From CAMPJM01 sp964440915 (GTDB taxonomy: Bacteria > Bacteroidota > Bacteroidia > Cytophagales > Cyclobacteriaceae): a stretch of 51,565 nucleotides of DNA. Below, in pieces: positions 37,440-45,801 of the stretch (positions are counted from its first letter, which is position 1; each line of letters opens with the position of its first letter). A model generated the notes under the pieces. It ran no database searches. It had not been told where the DNA came from and saw only the letters and a list, made by a program, of their open reading frames with translations. Both the position numbers and the translations under genes were made by a program. The stretch spans positions 1 through 51,565 of the forward strand of contig CAYTTV010000024.1 of the NCBI GenBank assembly GCA_964440915.1, read 5' to 3'.

Positions 37440-37465
37440 CCCTTTATAAAAGGGGAATATCCCCT
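37440..37465 (+). other. Two mutually exclusive hairpins between HTCS and mannanase genes
   Basis: CCCTTT (37440-37445) pairs with AAAGGG (37449-37454). Alternatively AGGGGA (37451-37456) pairs with TCCCCT (37460-37465). The two stems share bases 37451-37454 and cannot form together. It lies 30 bases after the HTCS stop and 58 before the mannanase ATG. Confidence 0.4.
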
Positions 37466-37522
37466 CCCCTCCAATCATCATCTTATGACACCTTTGCGCC
37501 TACATCTTTATTGTAATAGAAA

Positions 37523-38836
37523 ATGGGCAGAAAAATTTGGTTGCTGATAGTGCTGTGTTTCATGTTTTCATGGGATCTTCATGGACAGGAAGCGTATATT
37601 CGAGTTGAAAATGGGCGGTTCATGAAAGCCGATAAACCTTATTATTTTCTCGGTGCCAATTTTTGGTACGGCATGAATTTGGGAATGGAAGGCCAAGAAG
37701 CATTGCGAGAAAGGCTAATAAGGGAGTTGGATCATCTTAATGCTCTTGGCGTCACCAATCTTAGAATCTTGGGCGCATCTGAGGGACCGGACACAGAGCC
37801 ATACCGAGTAGTGCCTGCTTTGCAAACTGCTCCTGGAGAATATAATGAAGCAGTTTTTAAGGGACTGGATTTCCTTTTGGCTGAAATGTCAAAGCGTGAC
37901 ATGAAAGCAGTAGTGGTGCTCAATAACTTTTGGGTCTGGTCTGGAGGCATGGCACAATATATTGCCTGGGCTAAGGGAGAAGATATTCCATATCCGCCGC
38001 CAGCTCCTGATGGCAACTGGGAAACCTATCAAGCTTATGCCAGCAGTTTTTATTCAATCAAAAGAGCTACTAAGTTTTTTAACAACTTCCTTGATAAAAT
38101 AATCAATAGAGAGAATGCCTATACAGGTCGCTTGTACAAGCATGATGAAACGATCATGGCATGGCAGCTTGCCAATGAACCTCGAGGTTACAATGCTATT
38201 CCAGCCTACAGAGAATGGATCCATAAAACGGCTAAACAGATCAAATCTATGGATAAACAGCACTTAGTGAGTATTGGATCGGAAGGGAATACAGCCTCTG
38301 AGCATGCTGGAACTGATTTTTATCTAGATCATCAGTCTCCGTACATCGATTACGCCACTGCGCATATTTGGGCACAGAATTGGGGCTGGTTTGTACCCGA
38401 AGCGGGAGAGGCAAGCTTACAGGAGGCGATTGCCAAAGCAAAGCAGTATTTAGATGACCATATGGCTGCGGCAAAAAGATTGAATATGCCAGTGGTGCTA
38501 GAGGAGTTTGGAATACCTCGAGATGGTGGAAGCTATGACCCTGATGCTCCTGTAACACTTCGTGACCAGTATTTTAAAGCAATATTTCATCATATCTATA
38601 CTTTGGCTCAACAAGAAGGTTTAATGGCAGGTGCTAATTTCTGGTCTTGGGGAGGTGAGGGCAGGCCTAGCGCACCGGGAAGTATTTGGAAGCCTGGCGA
38701 TGACTTTATTGGCGATCCGCCACACGAACATCAGGGCTGGTATTCTATTTATGATAAAGATACGAGTACTATCGAGCTTATTAAGTTTTATGCAGAGAAA
38801 ATGGAGGAGATTAAAATGATTGAACAAATCGATTGA
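37523..38836 (+). CDS. Secreted GH5 family endo-beta-1,4-mannanase
   Basis: A 437-residue retaining glycoside hydrolase with a (beta/alpha)8 barrel. The signal peptide covers about residues 1-21 (ends LHGQ). The acid/base Glu219 lies in QLANEPRGYNAIP and the nucleophile Glu328 in VVLEEFGIPRD. This combination and the NFWYGMNLG and NNFWVWSGGM segments point to the GH5_7 mannanase/mannosidase group. A CACCTTTG box at 37490-37497 is one base off the -7 consensus. Products would suit the cellobiose 2-epimerase of this window. It has no T9SS domain. Confidence 0.9.
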   Translation: MGRKIWLLIVLCFMFSWDLHGQEAYIRVENGRFMKADKPYYFLGANFWYGMNLGMEGQEALRERLIRELDHLNALGVTNLRILGASEGPDTEPYRVVPALQTAPGEYNEAVFKGLDFLLAEMSKRDMKAVVVLNNFWVWSGGMAQYIAWAKGEDIPYPPPAPDGNWETYQAYASSFYSIKRATKFFNNFLDKIINRENAYTGRLYKHDETIMAWQLANEPRGYNAIPAYREWIHKTAKQIKSMDKQHLVSIGSEGNTASEHAGTDFYLDHQSPYIDYATAHIWAQNWGWFVPEAGEASLQEAIAKAKQYLDDHMAAAKRLNMPVVLEEFGIPRDGGSYDPDAPVTLRDQYFKAIFHHIYTLAQQEGLMAGANFWSWGGEGRPSAPGSIWKPGDDFIGDPPHEHQGWYSIYDKDTSTIELIKFYAEKMEEIKMIEQID

Positions 38837-38850
38837 CTTCAATCTTCGCT

Positions 38851-39783
38851 CTAGAAAGGAACAAAATCGAAATCATATTTTGAGGCATATCGGGCTTGTA
38901 TGCCTGACCATCCTTGTATGCCTCCAGAATGGATAGCCAATATGCGACTGCCCGTTGGGAAATGATCCTTGTGTATGAGATCATAGAGACCATACATCAT
39001 TTTTCCTGTGTAGATAGGGTCTAAAAGTATATGGTGCTGGTTCCAAAAACCTCGTATAAAGTCAACGAGCACATGGTCGATCTTAGCATAGCCACCAAAG
39101 TGGTATTGGTCCATAATCTGCCAGTTGTCATAGGTTTTTCCTTTGGTCTGGGAAAGCAACTGGACAATTGATTGATGTAGGAAGTTGCCTTTGAGTGCTG
39201 AAAATCCTACAACTTGATGATGTCCATCAAGTCCGGCAATAAGACCTGAAACTGTTCCCCCGGTTCCAGCCGCGCAGCAGATGTAATCAAAAGGAATAGG
39301 AATGTCTGTGATAATCTCTTCACAACCCTGAATTGCCAGTCTGTTGGTCCCTCCTTCAGGCACAAGATAGAATTCACCAAACTCATTTTTAAGTGCTTTA
39401 ATGACATCAGGCGAATCCTTATGCCTATATACATTTCGATCCATGTATTCAAGGTGCATCCCTTTTCTCACGGCAAACTTGAGTGTTTCATTTAAGGGAA
39501 GGTGTTCTTCTCCTCTGATAATGCCGATGCTTTTAAAGCCCATTTCTGAGGCCGCAGCCGCCGTGGCGTGAATGTGATTGGAATAGGCCCCTCCAAATGT
39601 AAGCAGTGTGTCATGGCCTGCTTCTTTTGCAGCAAGCAGATTGTATTTAAGTTTTCTCCACTTATTTCCTGATACCTCGGCATGCAATAAGTCTTCCCTT
39701 TTGATCATGAGGGAGACGCCTTTTTTGTTTAGAAAAATGTCATGGATTTCTTGAATGGGGGAAGGTGCTTGGTGCTCAAACAT
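38851..39783 (-). CDS. PLP-dependent ACC deaminase / D-cysteine desulfhydrase family enzyme
   Basis: A 310-residue fold-type II PLP enzyme. The Schiff-base lysine is Lys41 in SGNKWRKLKYNL; LTFGGAYSNHIHATAAAASEMG and CCAAGTGGTVSGLIAG form the cofactor-phosphate and substrate loops. The family splits into ACC deaminases and D-cysteine desulfhydrases, and I cannot choose from sequence alone; desulfhydrase activity is more common in bacteria without plant association. Its stop lies 14 bases from the converging mannanase stop. Confidence 0.87.
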   Translation of the reverse strand: MFEHQAPSPIQEIHDIFLNKKGVSLMIKREDLLHAEVSGNKWRKLKYNLLAAKEAGHDTLLTFGGAYSNHIHATAAAASEMGFKSIGIIRGEEHLPLNETLKFAVRKGMHLEYMDRNVYRHKDSPDVIKALKNEFGEFYLVPEGGTNRLAIQGCEEIITDIPIPFDYICCAAGTGGTVSGLIAGLDGHHQVVGFSALKGNFLHQSIVQLLSQTKGKTYDNWQIMDQYHFGGYAKIDHVLVDFIRGFWNQHHILLDPIYTGKMMYGLYDLIHKDHFPTGSRILAIHSGGIQGWSGIQARYASKYDFDFVPF

Positions 39784-39914
39784 GCAGTAAAACTAATTAT
39801 TTATTCGCATAGATAAACATAAGTTACGCTGCTAAAGTGTGATGGTAAAATCTTTCCATTAATAAATCATGCTATGGCCTGAAACGATCGTAATGATTTT
39901 CCCCGTCAAACCGC

Positions 39915-39922
39915 TATCTTTG
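39915..39922 (+). promoter_or_regulatory. -7 promoter box of the RluA-family gene
   Basis: TATCTTTG matches TAnnTTTG exactly, 18 bases before the ATG at 39941. Confidence 0.6.
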
Positions 39923-39940
39923 TAAGCTAGGCCACTAATT

Positions 39941-40969
39941 ATGAATCAAGAAGAACCATATCAGGAAGAGAATGACGAACTGTTTGAGTACCATAGGATA
40001 GAAGTAGATCCGAAACAGTCTTTGTTGAGGATTGATAAATTCCTTATGGATAGGTTGGCGAACGTTACCCGAAATAAGGTTCAGACTGCCATAAAAGATG
40101 GTTTTGTAAAGGTTAACGACCTGCCCATAAAACCCAACTATAAGGTGCATCCCCAAGATGTAATCACTGTTTCCTTTCCTGAACCTCCCCGCGATACGGA
40201 GGTAGTCCCTGAAGATATCCCCCTCGACATTGTATTTGAGGACGACCATCTTTTGGTTGTGAATAAGCCTCCGGGCATGGTGGTACACCCTGCCTACAAC
40301 AACTGGACAGGAACGCTTGTCAATGCGCTGGCTTGGCATTTCAAAAACCTGCCCACGATGAAAGACAACGAAGGAAGGCCAGGACTGGTCCATAGGATTG
40401 ACAAGGATACATCGGGCCTTTTGGTGATTGCCAAGACCGAACTGGCTATGCAAAGTTTAGCCAAGCAGTTTTTCGATCATAGTATTGAAAGGACTTATTA
40501 TGGGCTGGTTTGGGGTGATCCGGATCCTCCAGCAGGCACTATAAATGTGAACTTGGGCCGGAGCTTGAAAGACAGGCGCATCACGGCAGCATTCCCGGAA
40601 GGAGATTTTGGGCGACATGCCATTACACATTATAAGGTCATTAGGAGCATCCGTTATGTATCATTGGTGCAATGCAATCTGGAAACCGGCAGGACACACC
40701 AGATCAGGGCTCACATGAAACATATTGGTCATCCCTTATTTAATGATAGCACTTATGGCGGCGATAGGGTTTTAAAAGGCACGCAGTTTTCTAAGTATAA
40801 ATCCTTTGTGGATAATTGTTTTAAGATAATGCCAAGACAGGCCTTACACGCAAAATCGCTCGGTTTTGTCCATCCCCAAACAAAAGAACATTTACATTTC
40901 GACTCTGAGCTGCCGGAAGACTTTAAGGCATTGTTAGAGAAATGGGATCATTATGTGCAATTTACCTAG
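39941..40969 (+). CDS. RluA-family 23S rRNA pseudouridine synthase (RluD-like)
   Basis: A 342-residue RNA-modifying enzyme. An S4 RNA-binding domain (about residues 25-90, LRIDKFLMDRLANVTRNKVQTAIKDGFVKVN) precedes the catalytic domain. The catalytic Asp154 sits in HRIDKDTSGLLVIAKT, and RTHQIRAHMKHIGHPLFND is the second family motif. RluD modifies helix 69 of 23S rRNA; the domain order fits RluD best, but exact sites are inferred. Confidence 0.92.
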   Translation: MNQEEPYQEENDELFEYHRIEVDPKQSLLRIDKFLMDRLANVTRNKVQTAIKDGFVKVNDLPIKPNYKVHPQDVITVSFPEPPRDTEVVPEDIPLDIVFEDDHLLVVNKPPGMVVHPAYNNWTGTLVNALAWHFKNLPTMKDNEGRPGLVHRIDKDTSGLLVIAKTELAMQSLAKQFFDHSIERTYYGLVWGDPDPPAGTINVNLGRSLKDRRITAAFPEGDFGRHAITHYKVIRSIRYVSLVQCNLETGRTHQIRAHMKHIGHPLFNDSTYGGDRVLKGTQFSKYKSFVDNCFKIMPRQALHAKSLGFVHPQTKEHLHFDSELPEDFKALLEKWDHYVQFT

Positions 40970-41037
40970 ACCTTTTAGATAGAAGTCAGCCTTTGGATTA
41001 AGAAAGGAGATGCAATATCTACTAAAGCAGTAGATGA

Positions 41038-41073
41038 AATAAGACACCAGATTATTGGATACCAGATAATAGA
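41038..41073 (-). repeat. TCTNNNN heptamer-phased array, copy B (minus strand)
   Basis: Read on the minus strand from 41073: TCTATTA, TCTGGTA, TCCAATA, then after a one-base slip TCTGGTG and TCTTATT. The 7-mer TCTGGTG also occurs in copy A at 74-80. It lies in the 210-bp gap after the pseudouridine synthase gene. Confidence 0.5.
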
Positions 41074-41179
41074 CATTGCAGTAAATAAGTGGAAGCACTC
41101 TTACGCTAAGTCCGACATTGGGAGGGAACTTCTTTGGTTATAAGACTGAAGATGATTCCGTTTAAACCCTAAACAATCC

Positions 41180-41494
41180 TCACTCCTTAACGATCTCTAG
41201 TATTTCAATAGTCGTTTGTGGGTAGGGCAAATCGCCACAAAAATATCCAGTGGGATCTTCTTTGTAGGTCAGCATTACCTTAAGCCTATTTTGCCGATAT
41301 TTGGAAGGAAGGTTGATTGGCTTATATCTTTCGTCCTCAATTTTGAGCATGTAACCACAACCGTCTACTTCAGGCTCACCAGTATAAATCACTTCGGCAC
41401 TTACAAAGTCGTTGTTTATTGCCACTGTATCCTCGTCAGAAGAACAAGACGCGAATGTTAGCAGGGATGTAAAAAGCAAAAACAGTTTTTTCAT
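41180..41494 (-). CDS. Small putative lipoprotein of unknown function
   Basis: A 104-residue protein. The signal ends TFASC (Cys17), a good lipobox, followed by SSDED, so it should be a lipidated surface or periplasmic protein. The mature part contains two cysteines (GCGYMLKIED and YFCGDLPYP) that could form a disulfide. I recognise no domain. It lies alone on the minus strand between plus-strand genes. Confidence 0.75.
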   Translation of the reverse strand: MKKLFLLFTSLLTFASCSSDEDTVAINNDFVSAEVIYTGEPEVDGCGYMLKIEDERYKPINLPSKYRQNRLKVMLTYKEDPTGYFCGDLPYPQTTIEILEIVKE

Positions 41495-41632
41495 GGCTGG
41501 AAGTGTTTTTTTTGTAAAGTACTAAAATGCTGTTGTTTAACAAAGAAATGGCAGCTTGATATCGTATGTAATTATGATTCATTTTCTATAGTGCTAAAAA
41601 ATTAATAGTTTGGTGTCAAAACTAATAATTCT

Positions 41633-42511
41633 ATGGAGCCAGCGCTTATTCTAGAAAATGCTCAGGTAAAAGCTGTTTTTAAGTCAAAAGGAGCAGAACT
41701 TTCTAGTCTAATTCATAAAGGAAATGGACTAGAATACGTTTGGCAAGCAGACCCGCTAGTATGGGGCAGGCATGCGCCCGTTTTGTTCCCTATTGTTGGC
41801 AAGCTTAAAAATGATGCCTATTCTTATGACAATGATACATTTCATTTGTCACAGCACGGTTTTGCGCGAGACCTGGAATTTGAGCTTGAAAGTAGTACTG
41901 AAGATCAATTGAAGTTTGGCCTGAGGTACTCTGAAAAAACGCTAGCGCATTATCCTTTTAAATTCAAGCTGGTAATTTCCTATAAGTTAAAAGCAACCAC
42001 ACTTACAGTTTCGTACGAAGTGTTTAATGAAGATGAGCAACCTCTTTTCTTTTCTATAGGAGCACATCCAGCATTCCGATGTCCGTTGACAGACGATGAG
42101 CAATTTGAAGAATATTATTTGGAATTCAATGAAACAGAAACGCTGGAGCGACATCTTTTGACCGAGGGTGTCTTTAACGGTGCCACAACATTGATTTTGG
42201 ACAACACCCATATCCTGCCTTTGGCTTATGACTTATTCGAAAAGGACGCCATAGTTTTCAAAAAGTTCAAGTCTAGTTCAATCTCTATGAAAAGCAGAAA
42301 AACGGCTCATGGACTCACGGTTTCCTTTCCTGGCTTTCCATACTTAGGTATTTGGACCAAGCAAAAAGATGCCCCTTTCATATGCATAGAGCCTTGGTAC
42401 GGATTGGCCGACTCCACAAGTGCTTCTGGCAACCTTATAGAAAAAGAAGGTATTATGGGGTTAGAGCCTGCTGGCGAGTTTGATTGCCATTATCAGATAG
42501 AAATTTTTTAG
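41633..42511 (+). CDS. Aldose 1-epimerase family protein
   Basis: A 292-residue mutarotase-fold enzyme (LacX/YeaD-like). It shows KGAELSSLIHKGNGLEYVWQADPLVWGRHAPVLFPIVG at the N-terminus and SIGAHPAFRCPL with the conserved His. A late acidic residue lies in FICIEPWYGLADS. Likely interconverts sugar anomers or sugar-phosphate anomers; substrate unknown. No signal peptide, so cytoplasmic. Confidence 0.88.
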   Translation: MEPALILENAQVKAVFKSKGAELSSLIHKGNGLEYVWQADPLVWGRHAPVLFPIVGKLKNDAYSYDNDTFHLSQHGFARDLEFELESSTEDQLKFGLRYSEKTLAHYPFKFKLVISYKLKATTLTVSYEVFNEDEQPLFFSIGAHPAFRCPLTDDEQFEEYYLEFNETETLERHLLTEGVFNGATTLILDNTHILPLAYDLFEKDAIVFKKFKSSSISMKSRKTAHGLTVSFPGFPYLGIWTKQKDAPFICIEPWYGLADSTSASGNLIEKEGIMGLEPAGEFDCHYQIEIF

Positions 42512-42620
42512 TGTATCGTAAACCTTTCGTACTTCACCATCGTTAAAGTAACTTGGAATAAAAACCCTGGACAATTTTTTAATCGGGTTAATGGGTTCCC
42601 ATCACTTAAAACTTTTTACC

Positions 42621-42923
42621 ATGAAAACGTTAAATCTTTTGGCAGTAGCCACAGCAATCTTTTTTATGACATCGTGCGGGGAACAAAGGCAAAACAATGA
42701 CACCTTTGATAGCCCAGGAAGCATGCAGGATGCTCCTTCGGATGCATATGATGAAAATGTATATGAAGGAGAGAATCTTGAAGGGGAGAGAATAGAAGAA
42801 GAAAGGTTGAATGAAGGAACAGAAGAAAGAATGGGCGAGCCAGATGCAACAGGGCTGGACGCTAACGAACCCGGAATGGGAGTTGATACAAATGTAGAGG
42901 AAGACACATCTTATGTGGAATAA
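42621..42923 (+). CDS. Small very acidic lipoprotein
   Basis: A 100-residue protein. The signal ends FMTSCGEQ (Cys18). The mature part is low-complexity and rich in Glu, Asp, Asn and Gly, with almost no hydrophobic residues, so it is probably disordered. An earlier in-frame ATG exists at 42591, but the one at 42621 gives a proper signal peptide. No known domain. A strong terminator follows. Confidence 0.75.
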   Translation: MKTLNLLAVATAIFFMTSCGEQRQNNDTFDSPGSMQDAPSDAYDENVYEGENLEGERIEEERLNEGTEERMGEPDATGLDANEPGMGVDTNVEEDTSYVE

Positions 42924-42937
42924 CCTTCTTCTTTTAT

Positions 42938-42973
42938 AAAAAAAGGGCTGCGATTTTCGTAGCCCTTTTTTTA
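42938..42973 (+). terminator. Rho-independent terminator after the acidic lipoprotein gene
   Basis: An A-tract with GGGCT (42945-42949) pairs with AGCCC (42961-42965) and a T-tract, with an inner CG/CG pair around a short loop. The A and T tracts flank both sides, so it could also work on the minus strand. Confidence 0.88.
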
Positions 42974-43104
42974 TGCGCCAAAGGCCCGAATGGATTCAGC
43001 TACGAATTTCAAAGATATAGCAAGATTGAAGAGAGCGAAGTGAAGCAAGCCATATGGAAGGAGGAGGTTAAATTAAGGAATCTTATGCACAGAGGGCCTA
43101 TCAG

Positions 43105-43443
43105 CTATAATTCCGATTGTAGCTTAGCCTTACATTGTTCACTCAATACCTCAATTACTTTATGTAATGAAATAATTTCTTGCGGCAATTGAGCATCTGT
43201 GGCGAGTTTCTCGAGCTCGTTCAGTTTAGAAGCTAAAGGCGTAGCCCCGATTATCTGCAATGAAGATTTCAATCGATGAGCAGTTTTAGCCAAACCATCT
43301 AAATCTCTATTTTGAATGTGCTGCTTAATCAACTGGTCGGTTTCTTCCATTTGATTCACGATATCGGTGATAAATTCTTTCAGCATCTGTGGGTCTCCTC
43401 CCACAATCTCTCTTATGTATGACAAGTTTATACTACATTCCAT
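43105..43443 (-). CDS. Orphan histidine phosphotransfer (HPt) protein
   Basis: A 112-residue four-helix bundle protein. The phosphorylatable His56 lies in LAKTAHRLKSSLQIIGA, the classical HPt motif. There is no kinase gene beside it, so it is an orphan that could relay phosphate for hybrid kinases elsewhere. The HTCS at 33 kb lacks its own HPt but has an HTH output and does not need one. Confidence 0.9.
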   Translation of the reverse strand: MECSINLSYIREIVGGDPQMLKEFITDIVNQMEETDQLIKQHIQNRDLDGLAKTAHRLKSSLQIIGATPLASKLNELEKLATDAQLPQEIISLHKVIEVLSEQCKAKLQSEL

Positions 43444-43772
43444 TTCACCTATCTCTTGTTCACAGGTATATACCCCCTTTTTTAAAAAAGAAACCCATTT
43501 TTTTAAGGGTTGTAATATAATGGATGCTTTTATTTAGTTATGCAAGGGCGGTTAAATCTTATGATCACATAATACAATTGTGCTTTTATATTTAACGCTT
43601 GCCTTTTTTCTCGTTAGGTATACAGTTGGGTATGAATGACAAGCTGCAAATAGAAAGTATATGGGTAGCAGCTTACGCAAATGCTGATTGCTTGGAGAAT
43701 AACTTTTGTGTCCGGTGCAAGAAAAGAAGCCATATGCCTATTAATCCAATGTAATGAATTGCGGACTTTTGA

Positions 43773-43796
43773 AAATAGTATGCTTGCATACTATTT
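43773..43796. promoter_or_regulatory. 24-bp palindrome, operator-like
   Basis: AAATAGTATGC (43773-43783) and GCATACTATTT (43786-43796) are perfect 11-bp arms around TT. It is preceded by TTTTG. A related palindrome follows 14 bases later. Confidence 0.5.
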
Positions 43797-43809
43797 CATT
43801 TGTATTTGA

Positions 43810-43823
43810 AAATGTATACATTT
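43810..43823. promoter_or_regulatory. 14-bp palindrome related to the 43773 site
   Basis: A perfect palindrome AAATGTATACATTT. It shares the AAAT-GTAT and ATAC-ATTT elements and the preceding TTGAAAAT with the 24-bp palindrome. Confidence 0.45.
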
Positions 43824-44060
43824 AAGTTTTAAAGTAAGAATGTTGATGTGGGAGCACACCTGGTCATTAAGTAGTGTGCTTGTTGACAATTGGCAGAGTA
43901 CTTAATGCGAATGGATCCTTCATAGTGAATCAGAGGCGTATCACTAATAGGTTTGAGGAAAGTAGCTAAAGCAACAATACTGGGGACAAGTTTTGGTCAG
44001 AATCAGCGCTACAGAAATTATGATTAAAGAAGACAAGGCACAACACAAAACAAACGGCAT

Positions 44061-44089
44061 AAAAAAAACCTTCTTTGAAAGAAGGTTTT
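44061..44089 (-). terminator. Rho-independent terminator of tRNA-Phe
   Basis: Perfect 12-bp arms AAAACCTTCTTT and AAAGAAGGTTTT meet around one central base (44065-44089). On the minus strand the stem runs into eight T residues (complement of 44061-44068). It lies directly after the tRNA. Confidence 0.88.
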
Positions 44090-44095
44090 GGGAAG

Positions 44096-44168
44096 TGGTG
44101 ATGAGTGGATTCGAACCACCGACTCACGGATTTTCAGTCCGATGCTCTACCAACTGAGCTACATCACC
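44096..44168 (-). tRNA. tRNA-Phe (anticodon GAA)
   Basis: The minus strand gives a 73-base cloverleaf: acceptor GGTGATG / CATCACC, D-arm with AGCTCAGTTGGTAGAGC, anticodon GAA at 44135-44133 within ACTGAAAATCC, T-arm with GGTTCGAATCC and discriminator A. The 3' CCA is not encoded. A terminator follows at once, and the tRNA seems to be a single-gene unit. Confidence 0.97.
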
Positions 44169-44266
44169 GCCTTAAGAGCCACAAAAATATGCAAATTTAT
44201 TTTCGTGGCAAAAGTTTTTGAAAATAAAGAGAACAAAAATATAATTCTGCTTTCAAACTGCTCATT

Positions 44267-45589
44267 ATGAATTATTTACCTCAAGTACTTTTTTTGGTCA
44301 TCATTGCCACTACGGTCTATTTTGTTTGGAAAAGGATCAGTAGCATTAGTGCTAACATTCAGATGGGTAGGCCTATAGACCGTAATGATCGTAAAGGAGA
44401 ACGTTTTAAGCAAATGCTCTTAGTAGCCTTTGGGCAGAAGAAAATGTTCAAACGTATCGTTCCTGCCATACTCCATCTTTTTTTATACGTCGGCTTTCTT
44501 GTCATCAATCTCGAAGTATTAGAGTTTGTCCTGGATGGTTTATTGGGCTCGCATCGCTTGTTTGCGCCTTATCTTGGCAATCTTTACACAGTTGCCTTAA
44601 ATGTTTTTGAATTTTTGGCTGTAGCAGTGATCATAAGTTGCCTTATTTTCCTATTCCGTAGAAACGTACTGAAGCTTAAGCGATTTCATGCACAGGAAAT
44701 GACCAGATGGCCAAGGTTGGATGCCAATCTGATCTTGATAATAGAAATTGTCCTTATGGTGGCTATTCTTACCATGAACGCCACCGACCAAATACTACAG
44801 AGTAGAGGCGCCGAAGGATATCCTATGACTGGTACATTCTTTTTTAGTGCATGGCTCATTCCCGTTTTTGAGAACCTGGGTACAGGTGCCCTGATAGCCA
44901 TAGAGCGGGTAGCTTGGTGGTTCCATATCATAGGGATATTGGGTTTTGCGGTATACATCACCTACTCCAAGCATTTGCACATCTTCTTAGCATTCCCCAA
45001 TACTTATTATGCCAGCTTGAGGCCCAAGACCGAAATGGCCAACATGCCTGAAGTTACACAAGAGGTGCAAATGATGCTGGGTCTAACTCAGGAACCTGCT
45101 GCTGTTCCCGAAGGTGAGATTCCACGATTTGGAGCAAAAGACGTAAACGATCTTCATTGGAAAAATTTGATGGATGCCTATACATGCACGGAATGTGGGC
45201 GTTGTACAGCAGAGTGCCCAGCAAATATTACGGGCAAAAAGCTTTCTCCTAGGAAAATCATGATGGATACCCGAGATCGGATGACAGAAATAAGAGTGAG
45301 CCTAGATAAGGGGGAAAAGGGCTTGGACGACGGTAAAAGCTTATTGGACGATTATATTACAAGGGAAGAGCTGAATGCTTGTACCTCTTGTGCCGCTTGT
45401 GTAGAAGCTTGTCCGGTTAACATAGATCCGCTCTCTATTATTTTACAGATGAGGAGATATGTCGCGATGGAAGAGTCTAAAACGCCTGCGGCCTGGAACG
45501 CTATGTTTTCCAATATAGAAACAAGCTTCTCTCCTTGGAAATTCTCTCCAGATGATAGATTTAAATGGGCAGATGACATCAAGGAATAG
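44267..45589 (+). CDS. Membrane-bound (4Fe-4S) electron-transfer protein, HdrE/HdrC-like fusion
   Basis: A 440-residue protein. The first half has about five helices with several histidines (LHLFLY, RFHAQEM, WWFHIIG, SKHLHIF) that could bind heme b, as in NarI/HdrE. The second half has two 4Fe-4S motifs, CTECGRCTAECP near residue 306 and CTSCAACVEACP near residue 377. It should pass electrons between the quinone pool and a cytoplasmic partner. The CCG-domain gene at 45802 is that likely partner. Exact electron donor unknown. Confidence 0.85.
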   Translation: MNYLPQVLFLVIIATTVYFVWKRISSISANIQMGRPIDRNDRKGERFKQMLLVAFGQKKMFKRIVPAILHLFLYVGFLVINLEVLEFVLDGLLGSHRLFAPYLGNLYTVALNVFEFLAVAVIISCLIFLFRRNVLKLKRFHAQEMTRWPRLDANLILIIEIVLMVAILTMNATDQILQSRGAEGYPMTGTFFFSAWLIPVFENLGTGALIAIERVAWWFHIIGILGFAVYITYSKHLHIFLAFPNTYYASLRPKTEMANMPEVTQEVQMMLGLTQEPAAVPEGEIPRFGAKDVNDLHWKNLMDAYTCTECGRCTAECPANITGKKLSPRKIMMDTRDRMTEIRVSLDKGEKGLDDGKSLLDDYITREELNACTSCAACVEACPVNIDPLSIILQMRRYVAMEESKTPAAWNAMFSNIETSFSPWKFSPDDRFKWADDIKE

Positions 45590-45801
45590 TTTTACAATGT
45601 ATAGATGTGCCATGTAATGACAGCATTTTAAAGACTAAGCTGTAAATAACTGATAGGAAATTGAAAGCACGGATATGGAAGTAGTAGACAAAGTGCTAGA
45701 AGCAATAGAAAAGTGAAAATAAGTTTTGAATGAAGGGGGATATGGGAAGATTGAGACCAGGTCGAACATAAAAACAATAGCATTAAATATAGATATACAT
45801 C

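Larger units (their letters stand above)
43444..44060. other. 617-bp gene-poor region rich in palindromes
   Basis: Between HPt and tRNA-Phe I find no convincing gene. It holds a 40-codon open frame at 43632-43754 (plus strand, three Cys as CxxxxxxCxxC), two related palindromes (43773-43796 and 43810-43823), and a 7-bp inverted repeat AGCACAC/GTGTGCT (43853-43880). AACCC/GGGTT at 43492-43511 lies in the HPt upstream region. Confidence 0.5.

Noticed and set aside
44088..44270. 60-codon plus-strand frame with a plausible-looking start
   Set aside because: It is antisense to tRNA-Phe and arises from the tRNA sequence.
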